Shown here piece by piece: positions 47,425 to 59,756 of a DNA stretch of 64,000 nucleotides. The notes beneath the pieces were generated by a model. The model searched no databases and was not told the DNA's origin. It worked only from the letters and a program-made list of their open reading frames with translations. A program made the position numbers and the translations under genes. Origin of the DNA: Mytilus californianus (taxonomy: Eukaryota > Mollusca > Bivalvia > Mytilida > Mytilidae); NCBI RefSeq assembly GCF_021869535.1, contig NW_026262648.1, forward strand, positions 3,557,794 through 3,621,793, given 5' to 3'. Position 1 is the stretch's first letter. Each line of letters opens with the position of its first letter.

Positions 47425-48665
47425 TGAAAGGACAGACCTCTGATATGTATAATATTAAAGCCGGTGTTCCCCAGGGCTGAATTTTAGGCCCTGTATTATT
47501 CTTTATATTCATAAATGATATAATATGTGACATATCATACAACATAAGACTTTTTGCTGATGATACATCATTAAATATAGTTGTTGAGGACGAGTATGCT
47601 CCGGTTGAAATAATGAACTCAGATATAGAAAAATATTCACCTATGATCTCAACAACGGCTCGTTAATTTTAATCCCAGAAAAACCAAAACCATGACCATA
47701 TAAAAAAAACCAGTGAAACCCGATAACCCACCAATATATATGACGGATACGCTTATACAACAGGTTGAAAACATAAACATCTAGGGTTAATTTTTCTAGG
47801 AAACGGCTGTTGGGAAAGTCATGTGAATTATATTATTGATAAAGCTACCTCGCGCGTAAATCTCATGAGAAATTTGAAATTTAACTAATCATGTAATCAT
47901 CTGGAAGTTATTTATACCAGTTTCATCAGGCCTTTTCTCGAATATGTGGATACTGTGTGGGATAAAATACCAACTTATTCAAAGGACAAACCAGAAAGCA
48001 TCCAAATAGAGGCGGCTCGTTTTGTCACAGGAGCGAAAAACTTTATTCTAAAACTAAACTTAATGTATTGTGATACTGGCTGGGTACCTCTAAGTAAAAG
48101 AAGATCCAGACATGAAATTATCATATTTCACGAAATGTTTCATGACCAAGCTCCTGGTTATCTTTATAGTCTCGTACCTCAACAACTTTGGGAAGTTTAT
48201 TACTATAATACTAGAAGGGCATTCAATGTTCAAAACATCATCTGTAGAACTTCTTTTATCAAAATTCCTTCCTAACGTCTGTCATTCGTGAATGGGATAT
48301 CCTACTACAAAATGTAAAATGTAATCCATCAAAAGTCACACTAAAAAATAATTAAATAGTGATATTAAAAGAGTCCCTTCATATTAAAATACTGGTTGTA
48401 GAAAAGGCCAAATAGTTCACGCCAGACTCCGGTTGAACTGCAGTTGCTTAAATGAGTACTTTTTTCAGAAAACAAATATTGTTCATTCCGGCCTCCGTAT
48501 ATGTAGACAAGTTGAGAGCAGCAAACGGTGCCTACTAGAATGTCATAATTATAGTCTCATTAGGGCACAAACCATTTCCAGACTACCAAGAAATGTTAGT
48601 ATACAAACATTATTATTAGGTAGCGAACTCCTCAGTGATGAGGAAAACAAAAAATATTTTTAAAA
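47425..48665 (+). pseudogene. LINE (Jockey/CR1-like) reverse transcriptase relic
   Basis: Reading across stops and shifts, the order of a non-LTR RT is kept: KAGVPQG-stop-ILGPVLFFIFIN, the catalytic block RLFADDTSLNIVVED, SHVNYIIDKATSRVNLMRNL, YTSFIRPFLEYVDTVWD (47.9 kb), QIEAARFVTGA and the terminal SELLSDEENKKYF. The FADD motif is intact. In-frame stops and several frameshifts make it dead. The upstream endonuclease and ORF1 are missing. CR1 versus Jockey cannot be settled by eye. Confidence 0.88.
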
Positions 48666-49650
48666 TTGTACAAAATTTTATTTTGGAAACAGGGAGATTT
48701 GGTTTATAAATCTTATGATTTTTATGTCGATTTATTTTTTGAAACTTTCAAATTGTACTATATTTTGTGGAACATATACATATCATATTCACAGCTAAGA
48801 CCACAATAAGAAACGAGTTGATCACATCTTCCGATCAAACTAACTTCTGAGTAACTGGCAAACCACAGAATAAACATGTAATGTGAATTGCAAGTTATAT
48901 TATAGATGGTTTCTTTAAACTATGTTCCCAATGTTGTCACTTATTAAGGGAGACGCGTACGGAATTATATAAGTTCTTCTAGTTTCCGAAACCTCGTATT
49001 TCTATTGTATAATTATAATTTGTGCACTTTCGAAAAATAAAATATTGTTTAAACTAACAACTACCACTGAATCACAAGCTCCTGACCTTTGAAAGGCACG
49101 TAAAGAATGTGTGGGGTGGGGGAGTGGGTTGATATGTTTACAAACACTCAACCCTACTAGTTTCTAAAAGTATTTCTTTGATAGTGTTAAAATATGATTA
49201 GTCACTTGAAATTGCAAGGCCATAATACATCTTCTCCTGTACTGTTCAACATATGTAAAAACATGTTGACGTGACAGACTTCAAAATAAACTCGTTATTA
49301 TATTGATGTTTTCAGTAATTCTAAATGTGCTAATTTTAATGAAAATCCTCAAAGGTGATAATGCTCTTTTTTAAATTTTCTGTATTTTGAAATGCAGATT
49401 TTTGCTAAGGAATGATAAAAAGCTCTTCTATGACAGACCACTGAATATAAACGAGAAACGAGAGATTACTAAAATAAGGAATATATATTTATTCATGTTC
49501 TATTAAACAAGCATATAGATATAAATTAAGATAGGAAAAAGTACATAAATAACAAATCACAAATAAAATAAGCATACATTTTTTCTTAAATTTACAACAT
49601 GAATAGTCACACGTATACACTATATTGTCAACTTAGTCCAAGGGAAGAAG
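48666..49650. other. Non-coding stretch with a repeat end
   Basis: At 49057-49150, ACCACTGAATCACAAGCTCC, TGACCTTTGAAAGG and GTGTGGGGTGGGG resemble a module (CTCCTGACTTGGGACAGGCGC, CGGCGGGGTTAAACATG) also present in the Naiad 3' UTRs at 34020-34110 and 38385-38470. No gene is seen. Confidence 0.5.
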
Positions 49651-50990
49651 TTATGAAGCAAGATCTGCAAATTGAACTGTCGAAATCTCTACATTCTGAT
49701 GTCGAATCTTTAGGTTCGATAGTCTGTCTTTAATTTTCCTGTATTTTCGCTTCCATAAAACACGCTTTCCACCTGCTGTATACTGTAGTTGCTGGCACCT
49801 TGTAAGGGTTACTTGTCGCTGAAGTAGCTCAATCAAACGAAAGATATTAGGATGGATGTGGTGTATGTAAATACTGTATTATTTTAAGAGTGCCAGCCTT
49901 CACTATCGTTTGTAGTCCTCGGACCTTCTGTCCTGTAGTGGTACCGGTTCCATCAATGCCGGTAACCTTCCACCCAATATTTCGTTACATAGTCTGTTAG
50001 TTTTCCTACATCAATGGTAAGAGTGGAATTCTCTGCAACTACTAGAGCATGAATCCAGACATCTTCAACTTCTTCTTCTGGCACCAATGGCAATACAGCA
50101 GCACGTTGTAAGAATAACTGAATATCTGCATTGTTGCTGTAGGATGTATCTTGTGTCTTTCTCCAGATGTATTTGCAGTAGTGGAAGAAGCACCCCTTCT
50201 TGATGATTCCTTGTAACAGTGAAGTTGCTGCATTGTGTACTGCTGTTTTGTAGTCTAAGAACATCATCGATGATTGTAGTTTAAGTTGATACCTCTGACA
50301 CGTATTTATGAGAAGTTGGAAAAATCTGGTGAAAGTAGCCTGGTCTTTACCAAGTAGTAGAGCGAATATTAGCGGATGCATTGCGCCATCAACTAATGCA
50401 TGTAGACTTATAGAGCTGGCAGAAGACAATCGGACCTGTGTAGAATGTACCGTCACCGAAAATAGTTGTAGCTGTAGTAAGATAAGTTAGGTTAGTTTGG
50501 GTACTGAAAATAAGTATGCGATCTTGGTCACCATCATCGACGAATAGAAATTCTTATTCTGTGAATTTGCCTTCTATGTTAATGTCATGACGGGTAGATG
50601 ATAGTTTTGGTATCGTCTTAGCTCTCTTGGTGTACAAAGAAGCTTCACAAGAGGCAAACGTATGAATCTTCTCTACTAGTCTATCTGCGTCGTCGTTCCA
50701 ATCTTTGTTGCGTAAGTTGACGAGCTCATCTTCATAGATTGTTGGTTCTGGCGAGCTTTCTGCAATACAACGGGTTTTTATCGCTTTGGACGTATTCTAC
50801 TTCGAGTTCGAGTTACAGTGGATCCGATTTTTGGTTAAAACCAATTTTGATAGGTATGCTGTTCAGTGTGTTGAGTGTAGCTGGACAATCACTTTTGGTA
50901 TATTTCCAGTATTACCTATGTCCTCGTTGTGATTTTATCCGAAAGTTGTAATTGTAGTATACTAAGTTGTTACTACTAAGTCTGTTCTGT
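49651..50990 (-). pseudogene. MULE transposase with FLYWCH finger, degraded
   Basis: In order on the minus strand: a FLYWCH-like finger (LVYYNYNFRIKSQRGHR, then YWKYTKSDCPATL); a linker (PTIYEDELVNLRNKDWNDDA, YTKRAKTIPKLSSTRHDI); the MULE domain start IFGDGTFYTGPIVF; HPLIFALLLGKDQATFTRFF; the second acidic site MMFLDYKTAVHNAATSLLQG; IIKKGCFFHYCKYIWRKTQ; AAVLPLVPEEEVEDVWIHAL; YVTKYWVEGYRH; EGPRTTNDSEGWHS; and the tail IELLQRQ, YTAGGKRVLWKRKYRKIKDR to 49651. Catalytic acids are recognisable in GDGTF, FLDYKTAVHNA and NDSEGWH. Frameshifts lie between the linker and domain start and before HPLIF, and stops follow YRH and WHS. It is inactive. No terminal inverted repeats were identified. Confidence 0.92.
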
Positions 50991-51269
50991 AAATTCTGAA
51001 TATTCATCTTCTTCTTTTTCAGTTTTGTGAGGCGGCTTTCCTGTTGTGGAACTTGCGCTCTATTTTTATTATTATACATAAAAATAAATCCCTAAGTGTT
51101 ATGTGTTGTTTCGCGAATGTTCTGACGTTGTGAGATTTTTTGAAGTCCTTACTGTGTTGTGGAAGTTGTGCTTAAATTGTATTAAATTAAGTTAGTTGAA
51201 TAAAAGCTAGTTATAGAGATACTTGCTTCGATATTTGTGGTTATAGTAGCCATATGGTTATAGGTATAT

Positions 51270-51349
51270 GGTGGCCTTGGGCTGTTTTCTGCTTTTTGGT
51301 CGGGTTGTTGTCTCTTTGACACATTCCCCATTCCCATTCTCAATTTTAT
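51270..51349 (+). mobile_element. Naiad 3'-end fragment next to an AATAAATG microsatellite
   Basis: GGTGGCCTTGGGCTGTTTTC, GTTGTTGTCTCTTTGACACA and CATTCTCAATTTTA match the last ~80 bases of copies A, D and F. It is directly followed by AATAAAT/GAATAAAT repeats (51351-51395, and again at 51489-51530). PLEs of this group are reported to favour microsatellites. Confidence 0.85.
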
Positions 51350-51799
51350 CTAATAAATAAAATAAATGAATAAATTAATAAATGAATAAATCTGAATGTC
51401 CATCGCAAAGATGGATATAATATATAGCTTCCTTATAGCCCGGTGTCAATTATTTAATAAAAAAAATGCCAAAGACTAATGTATACTTGAAATAAATAAG
51501 TAATTGATAAATAAATAATAAAGTTGTCACCTATTTCTTTCATCTACGTTGGGCTTAGCAAAAAATATTGTATCTGAAATCCCTATAAAATACCAAGTGA
51601 CCAGTTTGAGTTGTAGTCCCTTCTTCATTGAAGATTGTAATGGTGCTGTGTATAGACCTCGACTGCCCTTTCTGATCATGGGACCACCAAATACTCAAGT
51701 ACATTTAAACTGTATCCCTTTATTGACACCGTGACTTCGGGAACTACTATCACCATATGATTTGGACCGAGCGATTGGTGTCCTGTTGCCAGTGAGGTA

Positions 51800-52490
51800 T
51801 ATTGTCTTCAACTTTAGTGGGTTTAATGAACGAGTATGTGCTTCCATGTACCAGCAGCTCTTCAACTTTAGTGGGTTAAAGAACGAGTATGTGCTACCAT
51901 GTACCAGCAGCTCATCAACTTTAGTGGGTTAGTGAACGAATATGTGCTACCATGTACAAGCAGCTCTTCAATTTAAGTGGGTTAATGAACGAGTATGTGC
52001 TACCATGTAACAGCAGTTCTTCAACTTTAGTGGGTTAATGAACGAGTATGTGCTACCATGTACAAGCAGCTCTTCACCTTTAGTGGTTTAATGAACGAGT
52101 ATAATCTACCATGTAACAGAAGCTCTTCAACTTTAGTGATTTAATGTACGAGTTTGTGCTACCATGTACCAGCAGCTCTTCAACTATAGTGGGTTTATGA
52201 ACGAGTATGTGCTACCATGTACCAGCAGCTCTTTAACTTTAGTGATTTAATGAACGAGTATGTGCTACCATGTACCAGCAGCTCTTCAACTATAGTGGGT
52301 TAATGAACGAGTATGTGCTACCATGTACCAGTAGCTCTTCAACTTTGGTGGTTTAATGAACGAGTATGTGCTACCATGTACCAGCAGCTCTTCGACTTTA
52401 GTGGGTTAATGAACGAGTATGTGCTACCATGTACCAGTAGCTCTTCAATTTTAGTGGGTTAATGAACGAGTATGTGCTACCAGCAGTAAT
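51800..52490. repeat. ~60-bp minisatellite (about 11-12 copies)
   Basis: Units close to CTCTTCAACTTTAGTGGGTTAATGAACGAGTATGTGCTACCATGTACCAGCAG. Variants affect TTTAGTGGG/TATAGTGGG/TTTAGTGAT and CCAG/CAAG. Confidence 0.96.
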
Positions 52491-53040
52491 CTTGTTTTAT
52501 TTTTTTCCCTTTAAAATCTTAAATAAGGATAACAATCATTTGAACCATTAAGAAGTTTGGGAGTTTATTTCCTGAGACAGTTCCGTAAATTCATATAAAA
52601 AGTAAAAACAAGTAATGTTTGACTTGCTAATTAAATAGCCATATTAGTGTTTTAGTCTATTCGTATCTAATACGTATGTATAAATCGGTAAAAAATAATG
52701 TATCCTGTAAGGATATGATTTAGCTGAAAATTCTGTATTTGTAATTTTTTTCAAAGTAGATCTTTCTGTGTAAATGTTCTTGCAATAAAGTAAAAATGTT
52801 TTACTGTTTCCTCAACTTTACATGATTTGCTTAGTTTTGTGTTAGATGAGTCTATTTTGTTCAGATGTTTGTTAAGTGCTATATTACAAGTTTTCAATAA
52901 TACTATTGCAATGTGTTTGCCTAGAAAAAAATTACTGTTACTGTTTTGCAATGTGAGTGTAAAAAAAACCCAACTTGAACACCCATTGCCTTTACTATTA
53001 AATAAAGACAACAGTAGTATACCGCTGTTCAATAGTCAAA

Positions 53041-53345
53041 AATCGATTAAGCGAAATCAAATCCGGGTCACAAACCCAAACCGAGGGAAACACATCATCT
53101 ATAAGAGGAAAACAACTGAACAACAGAAACACTGAATTGCAACAAAAATAAACGCAAACATACATAGAAACGGACTATTTGATAACAATTACCATATTTC
53201 TGACTTGGTACAGGACATTTTAAGAAAAATTGTTGGTTTTACCTGGTTTTTTGGCTACCCAAAACTCCCGCTTATACATGTATGGCAATGTTAAAATTTC
53301 CACTAAAATGACAACATTACGTGACAGGAATACAGTACAAAAATT
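53041..53345. repeat. Dispersed bivalve repeat (AAATCCGGGTCACAAAC family)
   Basis: Landmarks are CCGAGGGAAACACATCATCT, ATAAGAGGAAAACAAC, ACAGAAACACTGAATTGCAA and CTGACTTGGTACAGGACATT. I recognise it as an abundant mussel interspersed sequence. No coding function is known to me. Confidence 0.7.
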
Positions 53346-53439
53346 AAATAAACGCAAGAACACTCAGGACAGAGAAACACATTAATAAATAATATAATAG
53401 TACATTACAACATATTAAGTCTTCTTAAATCTTTTTTGG

Positions 53440-55030
53440 TAAAATAATGATGAGCCAGATCTCACCAGGGTATCACAAGCCCAGTAGTCAGCACTTCTGT
53501 GTTTACATGATTTACACTTGATTTGGTCATAATTATAAATCAACTGTTTATAAAACTTTGTATTTTACGAAATACTAAGGATTTTTTACCCCAGGAATAT
53601 ATTACCTTTGCTGTATTTGACAAAACCTTTCGAAATTTTGGCTCCTTAATGCTCTTCATCTTCGAACTTAATTATTTGGCTTTTCAACCTTTTTTTGATT
53701 CAAGTTTCACTGATGAGTCTTTTGTAGACGAAGCGCGCGTCTTGCGTATAAAATTTTAATCCTGATATCTATGATGAGTTTATTTACAACCACTAGGTCG
53801 ATGCCACTGCTGATGGAGGTTTCTCCCCGAGGGTATCAACAGCCTAGCAGTCGGTACTGTGTTGATATGTATTTCATTGATATGGTCATAATCATAAATT
53901 TACTGTTTATAAAACTTTAAATTTTTCAAAACACGAAGGACTATCTACCCCAGGAATAGATTACCTTAACTGTAATTGACAAAACCTTTCGAAATTTTGG
54001 GTCCTTAATGCTCTTCAACTTCGAAATTTATTTGGCCTTTCAAACGTTTTTTATTTGAGCGTCACTGGTGAGTCTTTGGTATAGGGAACGCGCGTCTGGC
54101 GTATAAAGTTTTAATCCTGATATCTATGACAATGTATGATTTTGATTCGAGCGTCACTGATGAATCTTTTGTAGACGAAACGACATCTTGCGTATAACAT
54201 TTTAATCCTGATATATATGATGAGTTTATTTGCAACCACTAGGTGGATGACACTGCTGCTGGAGGTTTCTCCCCGAGGATATCACCAGCTTAGTAGTCAA
54301 TACTTCTATTTTGAATTGAATTATCATTGATATGGTCATAATCATAAAAATTAACTGTTTATAAAACTTTGAATTTTTCGAAATACGAAGGATTTTCTAC
54401 GCCAGGAATAGATTACCTAAGCTGTATTTGACAAAACCTTTCTGAATTTTGGGTCCTTAATGCTCTTCAACTTCAAAATCTATTTGGCCTTATTAACTTT
54501 TTTGATCCGAGCGTCACTGATGAGTCTTTGGTAGAAGAAACGTGCGTCTGACGTATACAGTTTTAATCCTGATATCTATGACAATGAATGATTTTGATTC
54601 GAGCGTCACTGGTGAGTCTTTTGTAGACGAAACGAGCGTCTTGCGTATACAATTTTAATCCTGATATATATGATGAGTTTATTTGCAACCACTAGGTGGA
54701 TGACACTGCTGATGGAGGTTTCTCCCCAAGGATATCACCAGCTTAGTAGTCGGTTCTGTGTTGACATGTATTTCATTGATATGGTCATAATCATAAATTA
54801 ACTGTTTATAAAACTTTAAATTTTTCAAAATACGAAGGATTTTCTACGCCAGGAATAGATTACCGAAGCTGTATTTGACAAAACCTTTTTGAAATTCCTT
54901 AATGCTCTTCAACTTCGAAATTTATTTGGCCTTATTAACTTTTTTGATCCGAGCGTCACTGATGAGTCTTTGGTAGAAGAAACGCGCGTCTGACGTATAA
55001 AATTTTAATCTTGATATCTATGATGAGTGT
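53440..55030 (+). repeat. Tandem ~400-bp repeat with hammerhead-like core
   Basis: About four units, some compound. Each has a segment from GGAGGTTTCTCCCCGAGG through TATCACCAGCCTAGTAGTC, GGTCATAATCATAAATTAAC and CTTTGTATTTGACAAAACC to TTCGAGCGTCACTGATGAGTC, TTTTGTAGACGAAACGCGCG and TCTGGCGTATAAAATTTTAA. The last part occurs at about 53705, 54055, 54145, 54510, 54600 and 54952. Single copies elsewhere are 16125-16330 and 29015-29220 (minus). CTGATGA, a GTC/GAC stem, GAAAC, a CGC/GCG stem and GTA are laid out as in a hammerhead ribozyme, but a stem I is not evident. Confidence 0.9.
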
Positions 55031-55039
55031 AGTAGTGTT

Positions 55040-55570
55040 CTTTTTAGTTGTCTTTGTATATTTTTAACCTTTATTGTTTATTTCATTTTTGGTATATACT
55101 GTTGGCGTGGCTTGGTATATATACATCCCGCCATTGTGTTATTGTGCTATGGTCATTTTTGTATTCTTGTCTTTCATTTTTGCTATGTACTTTCTCTATA
55201 GAGTGTCTATATGCCATTTAGTTTTTCTTTGTTGAAATAGTTATTTGTTTTTAAAATGATTAAAATTATAACACAAAGTTGACTGCTGTACCCTAATGTT
55301 TGACATTTTTACCTAGTATGTCTTTTTGTTTTGCTTACACATTGTTGTCAATATAATGGAATTTTATTTGACTGTCACACAAGTGAGAGGTTTAGCTAGC
55401 TATAAAATCAGGTTTAATCCACTATTTTCTAGATAAGGAAAGGAATATGACAGTTGTTTTCCATTCGTTTGATGTGTTTGAGCTTTTGATTTTGCCATTT
55501 GATAAAGGACTTTTTGTTATGAATTTTCCTTGGAGTTCGGTATTTTTGCAATTTTACTTTCCCTCCGCCT
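55040..55570 (+). repeat. 3' tail of an abundant bivalve retroelement
   Basis: TTGGCGTGGCTTGGTATATA, CTACTGTACCCTAATGTTTGACAT-like sequence, CATTCGTTTGATGTGTTTGA, GCTTTTGATTTTGCCATTTG and GTATTTTTGCAATTTTACTT. This is a frequent interspersed sequence that I associate with retroelement 3' ends in mussels. The parent class is uncertain. Confidence 0.55.
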
Positions 55571-55889
55571 TACGTCACAAGGTCCCTGACGTCATTTAAA
55601 AATTTGTCAACCAGAAGTAAAACTTTTGATTGTCTCATTTCTTCGTGATTTTAATATGCAAAAAACAAAATAGATAACATGCATATCAAAGAAATGATCA
55701 TAGTCGTGGAACTTGTGAATCAGTTTTCATTTTCAGAGTTACAACAGAAAACGCTTTACCGGTTTGCTTTGAAAATTCAATTTTTCAGGTTAACTTGACT
55801 GGAGAACAATATAGGTCAGTCGTAGACTTGCAGTTTCCAGAAACTCGAAATCGGTGTTAAACACAACGACTGGAGTAAAGGATTTAGGC

Positions 55890-58480
55890 AACACCATGTT
55901 TGTATGCAAACACACATCCCTGGTTCGTATTTATTACATTGAAGATTCTACAAACACCAGGTTCGTATGCATCCATGCATACAGACCTAAGAAATACAAC
56001 ATTTGAATAAACTGAACATTCAGCATATACCAGGTTCGTATGCAGGCATACAGACCTGAGAAATACAATATATCAGAAAAATTGAAGGTCCTACATACAC
56101 CAGGTTCTTATGCAAGCATACAAACCTGAGAAACACAATGTATAAGTACATGTAAGGTTCTGCATACACCAGGTTCGTATGCAGGCATAAAGACCTGAAA
56201 AATACAATGTGTAAGTAAAATGTAAGGGTTGGATTTTGTGCTATTAAAATTTGCTCTTACAAAATTTTGAAACTATTTCCAATTAAGGAATATATCTCCC
56301 TCATGCAAAGCTCTGATTCCATGCCCGGCTTTGACTATACTTTTTTGTCCTTTTTAGTTTAAAGCTCTTAATCTTTTAAATAAGCTTTGAATTTTCAAAT
56401 AGTTTGGCCTCGAGCATAATTAAAGAGACATTGATTGTCGAAATGCGCATCTGGTGCAGAAAAATTACCGTTAATGTTAATTGTATACACCAGGTTATTA
56501 TGCAAGCATACAGACTTGAGAAATACAATGTACATGTATAAGTAAAATGTAAGGTTCTGCATACACAAAATTCTTATGCAAGCATACAGACCTGAGAAAT
56601 ACTATGTATAAGTAAAATGTAATGTTCTGCATACACCAGGTTCTTATGCAAGCATACAGACCTGAGAAATACAATGTATAAGTAAAATGAAAGGTTCTGC
56701 ATACACCAGGTTCTTATGCAAGCATACAGACCTGAGAAATACAATGTATAAGTAAAATGTAAGGTTCTGCATACACCAGGTATGATACAGGCATAAAGAC
56801 CTGAGAAATACAATGTGTAAGTAAACTGTAAGTGTTGGTTTTTGTGATATTAAAATTTGCTGTTACAAAATTTTGAAACAATTTCAAATTAAGGAATATA
56901 TCTCCCTCATACTAAGCTCTGATTCCTTGCCCGGCTTTGGATATACTGTTTTTGTCCTTTTTAGTTTAAAGCTCTTTATCTTTTAAATAAGCTTTGAATT
57001 TTCAAATAGTTTGGTCTCGAGCATCATTAAAGAGACATTGATTGTCGAAATGCGCATCTGGTGCAGAAAAATTGGTACCGTTAATGTGATTTGTATACAC
57101 CAGGTTCTTATGCAAGCATACAAACCTGAGAAATACAATGTACATGTATAAGTAAAATGTAAGGTTCTGCATACACCAGGTTCCTATGCAAGCATACAGA
57201 CATGAGAAATACAATGTATAAGTAAAATGTACGGCTCTGCATACACCAGTTTCTTAAGCAAGCATACAGACCTAAGAAATACAATGTGTAAGTAAACTGT
57301 AAGGTTCTGCATACACCAGGTTCTTATGCAAGCATACAGACCTGAGAAATACAATGTATAAGTAAAATGTAAGGTTCTGCATACACAAAGTTCTTATGCA
57401 AGCATACAGACCTGAGAAATACTATGTATAAGTAAAATGTAATGTTCTGCATACACCAGGTTCTTATGCAAGCATACAGACCTGAGAAATACAATGTATA
57501 AGTAAAATGTAAGGTTCTGCATACACCAGGTATGATACAGGCATAAAGACCTGAGAAATACAATGTGTAAGTAAAATGTAAGGGTTGGATTTTGTGCTAT
57601 TAAAATTTGCTGTTACAAATTTTGGAAATTATTTTAAATTAAGGAATATATCTCCATCATGCAAAGCTCTGATTCCTTGCCCGGCTTTGGCTATACTTTT
57701 TTGTCCTTTTTCGTTTATAGATCTTCATCTTTTAAATAAGCTTTGAATTTTCAAATATTTTGGCCTCGAGCATCATTGAAGAGACATTGATTGTCGAAAT
57801 GCGCATCTGGTGCAGAAAAATTGATACCATTAATGATATTTATATACACCAGGTTCTTATCCAAGCATACAGACCTGCGAAATATAATGTATAAGCAAAA
57901 TGTGAGATTCTGCATACACCAGGTTCGTATGCAAGCATACAGGCCTAAAAAATACAATGTGTAAGTAAAATGTAAGATTCTGCATACACCAAGTTCATAT
58001 GCAAGCATACAGACCTAAGAAATACAATGTGTTAAGCAAAATGTAAGATTCGGCATACACCAGGTTCGTATGCAAGCATACAGACCTAAGAAATATAATG
58101 TATAAGCAAAATGTAAGATTCTGCATACACCAGGTTTTTATGCCAGCATACAGACCTAAGAATAAAATGTGTAAGTAAAATGTAAGATTCTGCATACACC
58201 AGGTTCTCATGCAAGCATACAGACCCCAGAAATACAATGTTTAAGTAAAATGTAAGGTTCTGCATACACCAGGTCCTTATGCAAGCATACATACCTGAGA
58301 AATACAATGTATAAGTAAAATGTAAGGTTCTGCATACACCAGGTTCGTATGCAGGCATAAAGACCAGAGAAATACAATGTGTAAGTAAAATGTAAGGGTC
58401 TGCATACACCAGGTTCTAATGCAATTAAACAGACATGATGCATGCAAGTTAATCGATAAATATTGAGTTCAGCATGCACC
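55890..58480. repeat. ~70-bp minisatellite with interspersed ~250-bp cassettes
   Basis: Monomers read CACCAGGTTCTTATGCAAGC, ATACAGACCTGAGAAATACA, ATGTATAAGTAAAATGTAAG, GTTCTGCATA. Many contain the palindrome GTATGCAAGCATAC. Three cassettes (about 56226-56480, 56829-57090 and 57580-57835) share TTGTGCTATTAAAATTTGCT, GGAATATATCTCCCTCATGC, TTGCCCGGCTTTGG and GTCGAAATGCGCATCTGGTG, the last being the repeat also at 12395. Cassette spacing (~600 and ~750 bp) shows a higher-order organisation. Minus-strand open frames in the monomers (YFSGLYACI...) are by-products. Confidence 0.95.
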
Positions 58481-59756
58481 AGATTTTTCATTATACGAGA
58501 TTTGTGATATTCAAGCGTTCGATAAAAAGAAAAAAACATATTTCCTTACTTTTCTCGTATTTGCATACGTTTGTCTGGTGGACAATATTTCGGCCTATTT
58601 GAGTATGAATTATGACAAATGACCGCGAATGAGAATTTCTAATTTTAGATGAGAACGTATTACAATAAGTTATCAATAACACTTCTAGCATTTTTATTGT
58701 TAAATGTAATTTTTTCACTGTGAAAATCTACCGTTACATATACGTAGACCGGACGACTTGCACAGCTGCAATATACGTTGGTCGAAACTATTTGGAGATT
58801 TAAGGTCTTCAGATTTCCTATTACATATATATAACTATCATTAACATAGTCAATAAAAGAAATACTATCTATCAGTTCTTTATATAATGTATTATTAACC
58901 AATGACTTAAAATACATAATAAATTGTCCATTTAATACGATTCCATGAGTCTAAGAGCTTGTCGTCAATACAGGTATAATACAGAAAAACCGGTTAATAC
59001 AGAATTTTTACTGGTCTTAATATAGGATTTTAACTCCCGGTTTTTGGTTCGAAAAGATGTCAGAAAATGGATGTGTGTTTTACGTAAAATATTAGATTTC
59101 AACATGTTTGCTGTTAAAGTAGTTGTTATTTTTCATATGTTATCCTATTTTATCTTTGGGTATTTACAATTATGGACGGTTGGAAGTGTGAAAATCCAGA
59201 CTTGTCAACAATAAAAGATTATTTCTCTGAGGGCGCAGTCCGAAGTGAGGGAAAATTTGTAGGGTTGATAATCTTGGATATATACAGCTTCGGATGGGCC
59301 ACATTTGTTTTATTATACCAAGTGCCCTTTAGACCATTGCAAATACATGTTAAAGAAACTCTTGTACATGTCTTACTGTCACGTACGTCAGAGAATTATT
59401 TTGTGACTTAAAATACCTCATATGTACAAAAAATCAAGACTCTTTCTGTAAAGAATTTGTGGCCCTGAAAAGGACCGTTTGTGAAAGCTATGCTTGGTAT
59501 CAGATGGATTTCAAATACTTGTTTCTTCGTCACTCCAGTACACGGACCAGTTCTTACCTGGAATTTGCCATTTTGTTTACATACGTCAGGTACTTCATTT
59601 TGATGGGAGATAACTCGTAAAAAAATCGAGAGGCTCAAAGGTTTTTTAACGGAGCATAAAAGAGTCGCACATTACTTTCTATTGTAATTCGACATTCCTT
59701 GCATTAGAACGATATATATAATTAACCCAAATAGTTCATATTGATCCTGTATGATC
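58481..59756. other. Non-coding stretch, two unassigned short open frames
   Basis: Open frames at 59172-59411 (plus, 79 codons) and 59408-59638 (minus, 76 codons) show no motif I recognise and have no clear splice or promoter context. I do not call them genes. Confidence 0.45.

Noticed and set aside
51800..52490. Possible CRISPR-like array of regularly spaced repeats
   Set aside because: Units are contiguous with no unique spacers, in a eukaryotic context. It is a minisatellite.
56574..58539. Cys/Tyr-rich repetitive open frames on the minus strand (YFSGLYACI...)
   Set aside because: Direct translation of the ~70-bp minisatellite. No start context, and frames change with unit length.
59172..59638. 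Two facing open frames of 79 and 76 codons as host genes
   Set aside because: No recognisable domain, no splice or repeat context, and a length possible by chance.
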